64,000 nucleotides of DNA, taken from NCBI GenBank assembly GCA_029582165.1, contig CM055876.1, positions 14,259,001 to 14,323,000 on the forward strand, read 5' to 3'. Within the stretch, counting starts at the first letter, position 1; each line of letters opens with the position of its first letter. The notes beneath the pieces are model-generated. The model made no database searches. It saw only the letters and a program-made list of their open reading frames with translations, and had not been told where the DNA came from. This stretch comes from Portulaca oleracea (lineage: Eukaryota > Streptophyta > Magnoliopsida > Caryophyllales > Portulacaceae). A program made the position numbers and the translations under genes. Below are positions 21,475 through 32,251 of the stretch, in pieces.

Positions 21475-21700
21475 AGCCGTGTTGTCGACGGCGGTGGTTG
21501 AGTGGCCGGATTCTTCAGGATATCGCCGTTGTCGACGGTTAGGGTTTGTTTCATGAAAATTAGGGTTAGGGTTTCCTTAATGGTTGTCGACGGCGGTGGT
21601 TGAGTGGCTGGATTCTTCGAGATATTGGCGATGTCGACGGTTAGGGTTTGTTTCATGAAAATTAGGGTTAGGGTTTCCTTAATGGTTGTCGACGGTGGTG
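21475..21700 (+). repeat. tandem GTCGACGG(C/T)GGTGG-containing repeats
   Basis: Two units of about 110 bp containing GGTTGAGTGGCCGGATTCTT and GACGGTTAGGGTTTGTTTCA. The minus-strand frame across them is a repeat artefact. Confidence 0.75.
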
Positions 21701-22277
21701 ATTGACGGTGGTGATTGAGGGTGGAGATTGAGGGAGATGGTGAGTCGCAGAGCAGATGAGAGTGAAGGGAAGAGGGAGAAAGAGAACGAAACTCGGGGGG
21801 AATTGTTTTGGGGAAGAGGGAGGCGTGGGAGGGTTCTGGGAAATGGGGAGAATTAAATGAAGCGTGGGTTAGGGTTTCCTTTATTTTCCTTGGTTACATT
21901 TTCCTTTTCTTTCCATCCCTCCACATCAGCTGAGTCAATAACTCAGTGTGTCAACCAATATTTTTCCAAAATTAGGGTTAGGGTTTCCTTAATGGTTGTC
22001 GACGGTGGTGATTGACGGTGGTGGTTGAGGGTGGAGATTGAGGGAGATGGTGAGTCGTAGAGGAGATGAGAGTGAAGGGAAGAGGGAGAAAGAGAACAAA
22101 ACTCGGGGGGAATTGTTTTGGGGAAGAGGGAGGCGTGGGAGGGTTCTGGGAAATGGGGAGAATTAAATGAAGCGTGGGTAAGGGTTTCCTTTATTTTCCT
22201 TGGTTACATTTTCCTTTTCTTTCCATCCCTCCACATCAGCTAAGTCAATAACTCAGTGTGTCAACCAATATTTTTCC
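21661..22277 (+). repeat. tandem duplication of the MULE right terminus
   Basis: Units 21661-21970 and 21971-22277 each run from ATTAGGGTTAGGGTTTCC to the terminal CAACCAATATTTTTCC. They differ at only a few positions (for example CAGCTGAGTC against CAGCTAAGTC). The element therefore has two right ends in series, and only the outer one abuts the target duplication. Confidence 0.9.
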
Positions 22278-22286
22278 CATTTTGAG
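22278..22286. repeat. right 9-bp target-site duplication of the MULE
   Basis: CATTTTGAG, identical to 10280-10288. Confidence 0.9.
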
Positions 22287-22288
22287 GT

Positions 22289-22734
22289 GTTAAAAGGAGA
22301 ACTAGTGAGTGCCTTGGGAATGTGCAATTGGGGAAGTGCAAACAGCACTGGAAGAGCACGTTGCAGAAAATGATGATATTGGCATTCCAACAAGCAATAA
22401 TATGAGAGAAACCAATGATATGTTTGAGGAGGGAGAGCTACACCCAATAAACATAGAAGAAAGTGATAACTTGGCCAATGCACAACAACATGGAGATTTT
22501 GAATTAACACCTCAACCAATTGAGGAATTTAACTCTGAAGAAATCAATAGGAAAGTTGAGGCTCGAGCTAGCATAGTGGGTGACGACATTGGCTTTAAAA
22601 TTTTGGATGAGATAGATGAGGTTGTGGATGATTTTATGCTAACAAGGAGCAGAAGTAGGGGAGGCAGAGGTTCAGGCAAAAAGAGAGCAAAAAGAGAAAA
22701 GAAGGGCAAGAACAAAAATAGAAGCAAGGACTAA
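22289..22734 (+). pseudogene. LINE ORF1, 3' part beyond the MULE
   Basis: The frame is acidic, then basic at its end (RSRSRGGRGSGKKRAKREKK), and stops at TAA 22732-22734, one base before the ATG of ORF2. It continues the ORF1 interrupted at 10280. Close spacing of ORF1 and ORF2 fits a LINE. Confidence 0.6.
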
Positions 22735-22735
22735 A

Positions 22736-23097
22736 ATGAAGATCGGGGCTTGGAATGTGCGTGGTATTGGAGCAATAGAGACGAAGAAGCATGTCAAGAC
22801 CTTGTAAGGAAAAAACAACAGATCATTACAGGTTTTGTGGAGACAAGCATTGATGGCAAGACCATCAAAGAAGAGCTCGAATGTGTCATATGCTTAGTTT
22901 ACGCACCAAATGACAAGTTCAGGACAGGTGGAGCTTTGGAATAAGCTCAGACAGCTCAGGAGCATTACACAGGAGCTCCTGTTTCTGTTGGGAGGGGGTC
23001 GATGCTTGTGGGGGTCAAAATTAACTCCAGATAGCATTGTGGAAAAGGGGAGCATTCAGCCATTCACTGAGGAACAAGACACCTCTGCAAGTAGCTA
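22736..23097 (+). pseudogene. LINE ORF2 relic, N-terminal endonuclease domain
   Basis: ATG 22736 opens MKIGAWNVRGIG, the hallmark N-terminus of the APE-like endonuclease of plant L1 ORF2. A frameshift near 22800 leads to LVRKKQQIITGFVET, and another near 22915 to WNKLRQLRSITQELLFLLGG (compare the GDFN region of the domain). Most of the endonuclease, the reverse transcriptase and the rest are deleted. The catalytic core is not preserved. Confidence 0.7.
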
Positions 23098-23598
23098 AGG
23101 AGCTAAATTTGATACTATTTCTTCTGTTGGGGTGAATGGGCTCATGGACCCTGTTGAAGTTGGCTTGGATTGTGGAAGTGACTCTACCCATCTTTCTTTG
23201 CTGGGTTATGATCCGAGAGCATCTGAATCTATGGGTACTGGATTGGAAATGTCATCAGAGGACATTACATTCAAGCTAACTGAACATATTGCATTCAAGC
23301 TAACTTGATTTGGAGAGCATCAAAGCAGGCAGTAGCTTGGAGGGTAAGATGACATATTTGGCTGAGCAACTGGAAATTTCCAATCAAATTCACTGCATTT
23401 TTGGATTATTCTCTACATGATCAATCTTGAATAGCAATTAAAGCAAAGCATAAGGAAAGTGGTGTAAACTCTTTAGATTTTGTTTACCTGATGCTTTCGT
23501 GGGTTGTTTGACTTGCCACTTGAGTGGCTCTATCCTTTGTATCACCTTCGTGATTAATTAATTTGGGCTAATGGCCATTAACTTTTCGAAAAAACAAG
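23098..23598 (+). mobile_element. LINE 3' tail
   Basis: Non-coding remnant ending TTAACTTTTCGAAAAAACAAG. TTTGTATCACCTTCGTGATTAATTAATTT near the end has the style of plant L1 3' UTRs. The right target duplication follows at 23599. Confidence 0.55.
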
Positions 23599-23612
23599 AA
23601 CATAGGTAGACA

Positions 23613-24130
23613 TGAATGCGCAAAAAGCGGTTTATCTCGATCCAAAATGAAAACGTTGATGAAGAGAGTATAAGGGGGCCTCTCGAAAAGGTGTTATGGT
23701 GAATATCGACATATTAACACATAATTTCTAATAAAAAGGATGCCAAAAACTTATTATGGCATAGCGATGAAAGAACTTAACCTTTGTTGACAAGTGGAGC
23801 ACTCCAAGTCAAAAATCACTTGATCATATATAAACATATAATTAGTCATTTAGTGATTAGCGCAATGAATTTTACTAGGATTGGGGTTGCTGTTGTTGTC
23901 CTCTGAAGACAAGACAAATTTAGTGAGATTTTTTTAAATATATGAGGAACTTCAAGATATGACAATTTTATGCCAACTTAAGTACATATGATGAATTTTG
24001 AAGTATGTATGAAACCCTTAACCTTGTATCCTAAATCACCAATTAGTAATCAGGTCACTTACCGCAGCAAAGTATCACACATAATTCAAAGCTTGGTTTG
24101 TCAATGTGAACTTCTAAATGCAATACGAAC
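23613..24130. other. spacer, nothing recognised
   Basis: AT-rich DNA between the LINE and a hAT-like MITE. Confidence 0.4.
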
Positions 24131-24901
24131 TAGGGGTGAGCGGTTCCAGAACCGGAATCCGAAGCCTAACTGCAACCGGTCATACGGGTAGGTTCCGGAA
24201 GTTGAACATGTCAAATGGATAAGGGTAAGGTTCCTAAAATGCAAAACCTATCAAATGAGTAAGGGTAAGGTTCCTAAAATTCAGGAACCTATCAAATAGG
24301 TAAGGGTAAGGTTCCTAAGCTACCCTGAATCAAAACTTTGAACCTGCCAATTAGGGTTAAGTCTCGGGTATTTTCACTGAATTTGAAGATTTCATGGAAT
24401 TTTAAACTTGTTATATGACTTAGGTTGTTTTTCGTCAAGTTTTAATTTATAGTGAAACTTAATATTTATTAAGACTAATTTGTAATTTTGTATCATTTGT
24501 ATCCGTAAAACCAACTTGTAAGACTATTTTAAATGTTTGGTTTGTTTGCGCTTTAGAGCAATGTGAGATTGGAATGGTCAACGTATATATGTTAAGGATG
24601 AAATAATGACACGTTAAACGTTATTATTCTTTTTAAAAAAAATGCTAGACATTAGCACAACAGATTTTTTTATAAAAAAAATTTAAAAAAGTGTCAGAAA
24701 ATATATTTAGAGTATAATAAATAGGTGGGTATATGGAACCGAAACCCGAAACCGCAACCCACAGGTAAGGGTAAGGTTCTTAAAATTTAGGAATCGGTTT
24801 AAACGGGTAAGGAGAGTAAGGTTCCTAAAATTTAGAAACCGGCCAAACGAGAATTGGTAAGGTTCCTAGTTTTAGATGAGGGTACCCGAAACCACCCCTA
24901 A
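24131..24901. mobile_element. hAT-like non-autonomous element
   Basis: It begins TAGGGGTGAGCGG and ends CCACCCCTAA, an inverted pair typical of plant hAT MITEs. The flanks ATACGAAC and ATGTGAAC agree at 6 of 8 positions, consistent with an aged 8-bp target duplication. The interior carries repeated GGGTAAGGTTCCTAAAAT units (24215-24310, 24765-24870). Confidence 0.55.
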
Positions 24902-25136
24902 ATGTGAACCATGTCACACCTTGCCTTTCACATGACTACTTGTATATGGGGTCTTTATCTAAAACACAACATAAATAATTTTGCATAGGGTTGAAACTCA
25001 ATTCACATATCCTTACATTGAAATTGTGTGAAACTTTAACAACCAATATTTTCTTCTTTAGCATATCACACTTTGTACAGATTTTCATATCAATTTAGGC
25101 AGGAAAACCTTGTGGAAAAAATCAATCAACTATTAT

Positions 25137-25665
25137 TAGACCTGATCAAGGGCTGGGGACATGCCCGGCCTGACCCGAAAATTTGTAGTCAGGGTCTAGC
25201 TTTTTCCAATTGATCCGAGCCGACTCGAAACTGCGGGTACCTGACCTAACTGAATTTGAGTCCGAGTCAAAGGTGTGCTGGCCCGATCCGACCCAATGGC
25301 CTAATAAATAAATGTATAATATTTTTTTCCTTAAAAAAATTAATGAAAATGTTTGGTGTTTGTAATAAATTAGATAACTGATGTTAGATTTTCTTTTTTT
25401 TTATTGTTTCAGATTTGGAACTCAGAATTTTATTAGTTGATAGGTGTGTTGAAAATTAACATTTTATGATTTTTTTTTCAATGAAATGAACAAAATGATA
25501 AAAATTAAATTTTCGATTTTAGGGTCGACTGACCCAATCACCCAACCCGCGACCTTTAGGGTCAAGGTCAAGGTTAGGGAACCTCGACCAAAGTCTAGGT
25601 TGGGTCGGGTCGGGTCCAGGGTCATCTGACTTTTGATCCGACTAACCCGATCTGAGCTTTGAACA
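25137..25665. mobile_element. probable hAT-like MITE rich in GGGTCGGGTC
   Basis: Ends ACCTGATCAAGGGCT and, reversed, ACATGTTCAAAGCTC are related. The terminal parts are GACCCG/CGGGTC-rich around an AT-rich core, a common plant MITE plan. No matching target duplication was found. Confidence 0.35.
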
Positions 25666-26934
25666 TGTGTAACATTGCATAATATTTTTCGTTCTTATTT
25701 TTGTTCTTTAAATTTAGATACTGGAATGCACAATAGTTTTCATTATTTCTTTGATTTATCTCAATTTCCATAAATAAATTAGACTTTAAAGAATCTTTTA
25801 GAGGGTAATTGGTCAAAATTCCGAATTGGGCCATGCCATATGCGATCTCAAAGGTCTAATAATTGGGTTCAATAAGCACAACTAGGATAAACCTGAAGGG
25901 TTATTGACCATGAAGGATACCCAAAATGTAAATTCACCATGAAGGACATGAAGACTATGAGGTCCTAATGGTTGGAAATTTTGTGTGATTTAAAATTAAT
26001 CTTTTAAGCTATTAACATTGTTTGATGCCCACTTATACAATCGGTAGTAACTTTTAGTTATATACCACCTTTCGGGCTCACATTATTATATAATATTAGA
26101 CTATATAGTTTAATTTCTAACTCCTTTATTACTTTATTTTGGCTACTCTTTTGACTGATTCTTGCTTGGGTTGTTGAAGCAGAATATTTTGATGGTGTAG
26201 TGGAGTTTTGATAGGATTTATTTCCTATTTTTTTCTTGTTTTGACCGTAACTTTTATGTGGCTAGTTTTTTATCTCCTATTTTTGATGAGTTTTGTGGCA
26301 GATTTTTAAGGGAGTATATCCCACTTCTTTAGCTAGTGGCCTTCACACTCTTGAAGTTTGTTGTATCTCTCCTATTTTAAGCCTTCTGCGTAGGTTTATT
26401 TAAAGGGGATTTGTTTTCTATGAGTGAATGTGATTGATAGAAAAGTGGGTGTGGTGAGGTAGCATTTGCTACGTTGTTGTATAAAATTTTCCCACTTAAA
26501 TTTATCTTTCTATTTTTTTTTTTATTTCCATGAAAATGGTTTTGTAAAATTATGTCATTAGACTAGTAATTTTGAGCGTTGGGTATCTATTTGGTTCGGG
26601 ATTCTCTCTCGCTGCATCCGAAGAGAATTGACGGGTTGTCGAATCTTGGGAGAAGGCTGCAACTGAATTATTTTACTAGTGCAGTGGGGGCATTCCTTCT
26701 CTAAAGAGAGTGTTCTTACACGCTTCGACCCAGGCTAATTCTAATCTATATCTTTTCTCTTTATTCATAATTTTTATTGGTGTTGTATCGTACAATTTCA
26801 TGTAATTTTCTATGTATTCGACATGTTTACATGAATGATAATATTGTCATTATATAATTGTTAAATTCCAAATTAATAGAAAGCTCTCCATTTTGTGTTT
26901 AAATTATATTTTTTCGGAATATTTTCCAACACTA
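25666..26934. other. non-coding; possible LTR-like fragment at 26160-26760
   Basis: From about 26200 the sequence has leader-like T-rich stretches, TTTAAAGGGGATTTG and a GC-richer stretch at 26570-26740, reminiscent of LTR R/U5 DNA. No ends or primer site were found. No gene. Confidence 0.25.
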
Positions 26935-27727
26935 ATTTATGAGAAAGAAGGGGACCCATCATTGCTGACGTAGACTGTCAGTTTTTGTTTTTTTTTTTCA
27001 ATAGCTCTACCCCATCTCTATTTGATTTATACATAGAGTAACTATAAAGTAAACCATGGTTTACCTTTGAAGACATCAGTGGATATCTACAAAGGTGAAC
27101 CATGGTACGCCTTATAAGACATCCAGAAAAGATGCTCACTACTCATACTCCCTCTCTCTTCGAACCCCCAACTCTCACCCTCATACTCCCTCTCTCTCAC
27201 TTTCTGAACCACCACTATCCCAACACCATTTGCGGAAGGGATCTCAAATGCAGATATATGTGCAAAAGCTACAATAGCAACACTGGCATTTAAAATTGGC
27301 TGCAACATGAGACCTATCATCCCTGGGTTTAGGGCAACCATGTCGATACCTATTTCTTTTGTAAATTTGCAGGCAGCTTCTTCTGACATGATCTTTGAAA
27401 CTGCATACCACATCTGCATTTGAGATCTCTTCGGCAAATGGTGTTGGGATGGTGGTGGTTTGGAAAGTGAGAGAGGAGGAGTATGAGAGTGAGAGTTGGG
27501 GGTTCGAAGAGAGAGAAAGTATGAGCGGTGGACGTCTTTTCTTAATGTCTTATAAGGTGAACCATGGTTCGCTTTTGTAGATATCCACTGATGTCTTCAA
27601 AAGTAAACTATGATTTACTTTGTAGTTATCCTCTGCGTAAATCAAATAGAGAGAGGGTAGAGCTATTGAAACAAAAAAAAATGATAGTCCACATCAATAA
27701 TAATAAGTCCCCTTCTTTCTCATAAAT
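26935..27727. mobile_element. foldback element with ~320-bp inverted repeats around a captured gene fragment
   Basis: The left arm (26935-27255) and right arm (27410-27727, reversed) match over their length. They start ATTTATGAGAAAGAAGGGGA on both sides and end at GATCTCAAATGCAGAT on both sides. TA flanks both ends; no longer target duplication was evident. The centre holds a reductase fragment. Long inverted arms around a captured exon resemble MULE or foldback transposons. Confidence 0.75.
27245..27437 (-). pseudogene. captured fragment of a CCR/DFR-like NAD(P)-dependent reductase
   Basis: The minus strand reads [16 protein letters not shown], then [17 protein letters not shown] and [12 protein letters not shown]. 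This corresponds to the YxxxK catalytic segment and following region of plant cinnamoyl-CoA-reductase/dihydroflavonol-reductase-like extended SDR proteins; Tyr and Lys of YxxxK are present (YAVSK). Only about 60 residues are kept, between the arms of the foldback element, so it is non-functional. Confidence 0.7.
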
Positions 27728-28358
27728 TAAGACCTCATAATTCTCATACCTTGGATAATACATTTGCATTTTGGGCCATCCTCCATGATGAATAACCCAA
27801 ACCAGAATGAGAGATCAACAAAATGACACTTTCCTTGTCATATACTCGCATATGATTGGAGTTGGAATGTTGGACCAATGAGCGCCCGTCCCGATTTGTT
27901 TTCATAAGCCCAGCAAACTTACAAACCTCCCCATTAGGTTTAGGGGTAGAAAAAAAAGTTTGGTAAACCTATTCTTTTCCTGTAGTAAGGTAAATTTACC
28001 CATATCGGCAGTTATTTATGTTATCTAATATCATTTTTTATCATATTATTTTTTATTTACCACATCTCTTCATAAATTATTTAAATAAATAAATAATTTA
28101 TATATTTAATAAGTGATGAGACTTATCTGATTTGTTTCACTCACAATACTGTATTAAAAATTATAAATATTTTTCTACCTTTTTAATCTATTCATGCTTT
28201 ACCAATTTATTCACGCTATCGGCAATTTACCAATTTATCCACATTTACAACTTGCCATCCACAGAAAAGAAAAATAGGTAACTGCATCTAAAAGTTTACA
28301 TATAAGCTACTGCAATGTGTTTTGGATTTTTGGATTGTTAATTGGAACTTATTGACCA
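27728..28358. other. AT-rich spacer
   Basis: No gene. It includes short repeated TTTACCAATTTATTCACG-like motifs at 28195-28245. Confidence 0.35.
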
Positions 28359-28655
28359 TAGAGCTGGGAAAATTTTGTCCGTCCCAGAATACTAAATTGT
28401 CCGACCAGAAAAAATTGAATATGGATATAGATTTTTTGTCTAAATTTTAATATTGTTCTTGCCCGAATATTCGGACGTAAAATTTGTCTTTTCCGAACCC
28501 AATTTCGACCGGAATTTAGCTTCATTCGAATTGTCTGACACCGTCTGACCCAAAATAAAAGTGGTTTCGAACAAGAATTTCTTGTAAGTATTTTGACATT
28601 GACCGCATATGTCCGGACCCAAATTTACTCGAACCCAAAATTTTCGCCAACACTA
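28359..28655. mobile_element. hAT-like MITE of the TAGAGCTGGGAAAA family
   Basis: The left end TAGAGCTGGGAAAATTTTG and reversed right end TAGTGTTGGCGAAAATTTTG are similar. The left terminus is shared with the larger element at 61548. The target duplication is not clear. Confidence 0.45.
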
Positions 28656-28938
28656 CGATTGGGCCACTGCATGCACCTTTTCACAAATATTGGAATTTAT
28701 TTTATCTTTTCACTTTATATTATTATATTTAGGATCCATTTTTATAAAGTTAAATTGGTTTACATATATAATTTTTAAAGTTTAATTTTTTAGAACCCAC
28801 TTTTATTGTTTTGGAACCCACTTTGATTAATTTAATGTTTTTTTCTTTTAAAGAAAAAGTGTGGCACACATTCATAAAGTACGAGCTGTTATATAATGTA
28901 CCTGGCCACCTTTCTCATTCAACAATTAGATGATGGTC
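28656..28938. other. AT-rich spacer next to the copia element
   Basis: No feature recognised between the MITE and the LTR at 28939. Confidence 0.35.
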
Positions 28939-29175
28939 TCATAATAATTTTGATTGTAATTGCAACAATAAAGACAAGAGATTGAGAGAAGAGTAAATAA
29001 TAAGAAGAGAAAATGAGAGAGATAATAAGGGTGATGGATGGATGAATGATATTATTGCTCATACTTACATGACTATTTATAGGGGTACAAGACTTGGCAC
29101 CCAAGGTATGCATATCATAAAATAATACAATTTTAGCACATAAAAATGGTATTCACAATAATATATTTCATAACA
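28939..29175 (-). repeat. copia 3' LTR
   Basis: Minus-strand start TGTTATGAAATATATTATTG. It matches 35131-35383 except for a shorter AATAATAAGAAGAG tract and a decayed outer end. Confidence 0.8.
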
Positions 29176-29598
29176 CTCCCCCTTGAATATCCATTTTTCA
29201 AAAGAATATGCATCGTTAAAACCTTATTAGAAAAAATCCTTTGGGAAAAACCCTAGTGAAAGAAAAAGAGTACATAATTCTCGATACGCCAATATATGCT
29301 GCCTCATTAAAAATCTTTTCAAGGAAAACCCAATGGCATAAAACCTCGGATAAGGGAAAAATAGTACAGCGCGTATAAACTCCCCCTGATATGAGCATCA
29401 GCAGACATCTCTGAGATGATGCAACCCGATTTTACTGACTAACTTCTCAAAAGTTGCAGTCGGAAGAGACTTGGTAAATAAATCCGCCAAATTCTCACTA
29501 GAACGGATTTGTTAAACATTAATCTCACTTTTCTTTTGTAGCTCATGAGTGAAAAAGAACTTCGGTTAGATATGCTTTGTTCTATCACCTTTGATGTA

Positions 29599-29850
29599 TC
29601 ATGCTTTCAATTGTGCTACACAAGCAGCATTATCATATAAAACTGTGGGAATATCCTTACCTGAAGATAAATCACAAGATCCCCGTACGTGTTGGATTAC
29701 AGATCTTAACCAAACACATTCTCTACTAGCATCATGAATTGCCAAAATTTCAACATAATTAGAGGAGGTAGCTCTTATGGTTTGCTTGATAATGTGCCAT
29801 AAAATGACAATTCCACCATAAGTAAACACATAGCGATCGGGCGTTTATAG
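29599..29850 (-). pseudogene. copia RNase H relic
   Basis: The minus strand reads HIIKQTIRATSSNYVEILAI, HDASRECVWLRSVIQHVRGS and YDNAACVAQLK, the RNase H domain at the end of copia pol (compare KQTxVATSSNxxE and DNAACxAQ). Continuation in both directions is broken. Confidence 0.8.
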
Positions 29851-29993
29851 GGATCAGATAAGTATTCGACATTCGTATAACCAGCCAAAATACTTTTACT
29901 TCACGAGAATAAAATATATCCATATCAATCGTACCTTGAAGATACTGAAATGATGTATAATTAACGAGATACATCAATGCTCAAATAACACTT

Positions 29994-30330
29994 AAATATG
30001 GTACTTCAAGAGTCGTACTGGTATTTCAGGAACCATAACAGTACTTCAAGACTTAAATTTGGTACATACAAAGTTCAATATGATACTTCAGGACCGATAT
30101 ATAGTACTTTTGGACCTAGATACGGTACTCCAGGATTGATATATATAGTACTTCTGGACTTAGATATGGTATTTCAAGATCATATAGTTTCTCATCATCC
30201 TTTCAGGGTCTAAAAAGGAAGAAGATATCATCATCATTTACTTAGATATGGTACTTCAGGATCATATAGTTTCTCATCATCCTTCAGGGTCTAAAAAGGA
30301 AGAAGATATCATCATCATTTATTGGTGTGC
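29994..30330. repeat. imperfect tandem repeats in the copia RT region
   Basis: About ten degenerate units of 25-37 bp built on GGTACTTCAGGACC and ATATAGTACTT. A longer segment from ACTTAGATATGGTA to ATCATCATTTA is repeated (about 30160-30235 and 30238-30320). Confidence 0.75.
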
Positions 30331-30789
30331 ATAGTCTATATAGAACCTTTTATCACACTCGCTATATGACTTGATTGATGCACGAAAAATCATCCCCAAT
30401 TTGTTCAACTTGTAAAGCAAGACAACATTTGCTTTTGGGATTGTCTTTTTTTTCAAACTCTTTCTTTAAGGAAACAACAATGAGACTCTTCGGGAATCCA
30501 AAACTTAGTGTTACCAAAACCTTTTATCTCAAAGTATTTCTTTAAGCAATCTATTGCTTTTGGAATCTCTTCTAGAGTTTCGATATCATTCACATCTTTT
30601 AATACGTTTGATTATACAATATGCGACCATATTGTATAAATTCATAACTATCTACTCAATTTCATTGAGTAATTCTCTCGAGAGTTTCAATATGTGCTTC
30701 AGGCACCATTTGAATCCTTCAGAGATTTTCATGTAAATATGTTTATCGAATTTCTCATGAGCTATAGCAACATTTGAATCTTATAGGTT

Positions 30790-31336
30790 TTATACCTGTT
30801 GGTTTACAGACTGTGGGGCTGATACTTCCCTTTTTATAAGGGAATCTAATTCTGCATTAATACCATCTTTCCATTCTGGCCAATCTTTTCTTTGTCTGCA
30901 TTCCTCAACAAACCTTGGCTCATGATCCTCATTTTCATTCATGATATTAAGTGCTATATTATATGAAAACGTACACTGTATCGATGTCGATTTTACTTCG
31001 GCTCCATCTTGTACCAGTCATGACATAATTGATTAAGATCTCATCATTAATGCAATTTTCAGGTACCTGAGTTTGTGGTGCAACTTCCACATTTGTCATG
31101 TCTAGGGACTCTTCTGGAGTCGATATTTCCTCGTGTTGGTTATCATTATTCTTTGCTCCTTTTCTTTTTCGAGGATTTTTGTCTTTGGAACCTACTGGTC
31201 TTCCACGCTTCAAAGGTGGTCTAGACTCATTAGCAATAGCACTTTGTCCTGCTGGGACATCAATTCTAATAGGAGCATTAGCAGTTGGAATGTAAGATTT
31301 AGTGACTCTTTTTGGGTCAGAAAATGCGTCTGGCAT
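30790..31336 (-). pseudogene. copia linker and start of reverse transcriptase
   Basis: The minus-strand frame to 30959 includes SRPPLKRGRPVGSKDKNPRK, the basic linker between integrase and RT in copia polyproteins. It is followed by the relic EDHEPRFVEECRQRKDWPEW then KDGINAELDSL (about 30930-30830), the start of RVT_2. Confidence 0.75.
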
Positions 31337-31550
31337 TTGATTCGCGAGAGTTTGTAAACGAATTATGTTTTGAACTTCCAGTTCACACTGCTTTGTTCAA
31401 GGATCAAGATGCTTTAGCAGTAATTCGTTCCAACTTATCTCTTTGCTCAACTACTTAGATTCTCCCCCTAATGTTGGGAAAACTGTCTCATCAAAATGAC
31501 AGTCGGCAAATCGTGTCGTAAACAAATCTTCAGTTGATAGTTCTATACAC

Positions 31551-32069
31551 TTAATTATAGACGGAGATTCGTACCCAACATATATTCCTAATCTCCTTTG
31601 GGTCCCATCTTAGTGCGTTGTGGTGGGGCAATAGGTACATACACCGCACATCCAAAAGTTCGTAGATGGGAGATATTTGGTTCATGGCCAAAAACCAATT
31701 GTTATGGAGAAAATTCATGATAACCAACTGCCTTATGCGGATCAATGTTGCACCATGCAATATAGCATGTCCCCAAGCACTAGTTGGAAGCTTTGCTCAC
31801 ATAAGCAATGGTCTTGCAATTAATTGCAAGCGCTTAATAAATGATTCTGCAAGACCATTTTGTGTATGAACATGCGACATGGGATGTTCAACTTCTATGC
31901 CAATTGACATACAAAAATCATCAAAGGCTTTAGACTTAAATTCAGCGACATTATCAAGACGAATTCTCTTGATAAAATGATCTAGAAAATGTGCTCGCAG
32001 TTTAATCAATTGAGCAAGCAATCTTGCAAATGCCAAGTTGCGGATTGACAATAACGGACATGTGACCAT
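31551..32069 (-). pseudogene. copia integrase relic
   Basis: FIKRIRLDNVAEFKSKAFDD and IGIEVEHPMSHVHTQNGLAE are the rve core, with the second Asp (LDN) and the Glu (LAE) of the DDE triad. The upstream catalytic part lies across broken frames, and the C-terminal piece is at 31551-31760. Confidence 0.8.
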
Positions 32070-32251
32070 CTAGTTGATGTATCAATTAATACCATAAAGT
32101 ATCTAAATGGTCCACATGGTAGGTCTACAGGACCACAAATGTCACCTTGTATACGTTCCAGAAATGCAGGGGATTCAGCCCCAACCTTAGCCGGTGATGG
32201 CCTTGTGATTAATTTTCCTTGAGAGCAAGCGGCGCATGAGAACTCATTAAT

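Larger units (their letters stand above)
10289..22277 (+). mobile_element. ~12-kb MULE (Mutator-like element) with transposase, accessory ORFs and captured host exons
   Basis: The perfect 9-bp duplication CATTTTGAG flanks the segment. The ends are inverted and related: the left starts GGAGAATGCTACACTGACTC and shares ACTGAGT with the right, whose reverse complement starts GGAAAAATATTGGTTGACAC and also contains ACTGAGT. Inside are a FAR1-type transposase (15338-18157, plus strand), a GRF-like ORF (11251-11583), an unrecognised ORF (20450-20932), and three host exons on the minus strand. The outermost 310 bp at the right end are duplicated in tandem. Pack-MULEs usually lack transposase; this one combines both. 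Confidence 0.85.
8984..23598 (+). mobile_element. internally deleted L1-type LINE, split by a MULE insertion
   Basis: The left flank AACATGTAGGTAGACA (8968-8983) and right flank AACATAGGTAGACA (23599-23612) differ only by a 2-base gap and are read as the target duplication. A short A-run precedes the right copy. Without the MULE the element is about 2.6 kb: RRM-containing ORF1, then the N-terminal endonuclease part of ORF2, then a large deletion and a 3' tail. Plant L1 elements are usually about 5-7 kb. The MULE sits in the distal part of ORF1. Confidence 0.75.

Noticed and set aside
29994..30330. A CRISPR-like array
   Set aside because: The repeats are degenerate, without regular unique spacers, and lie in a plant copia element.
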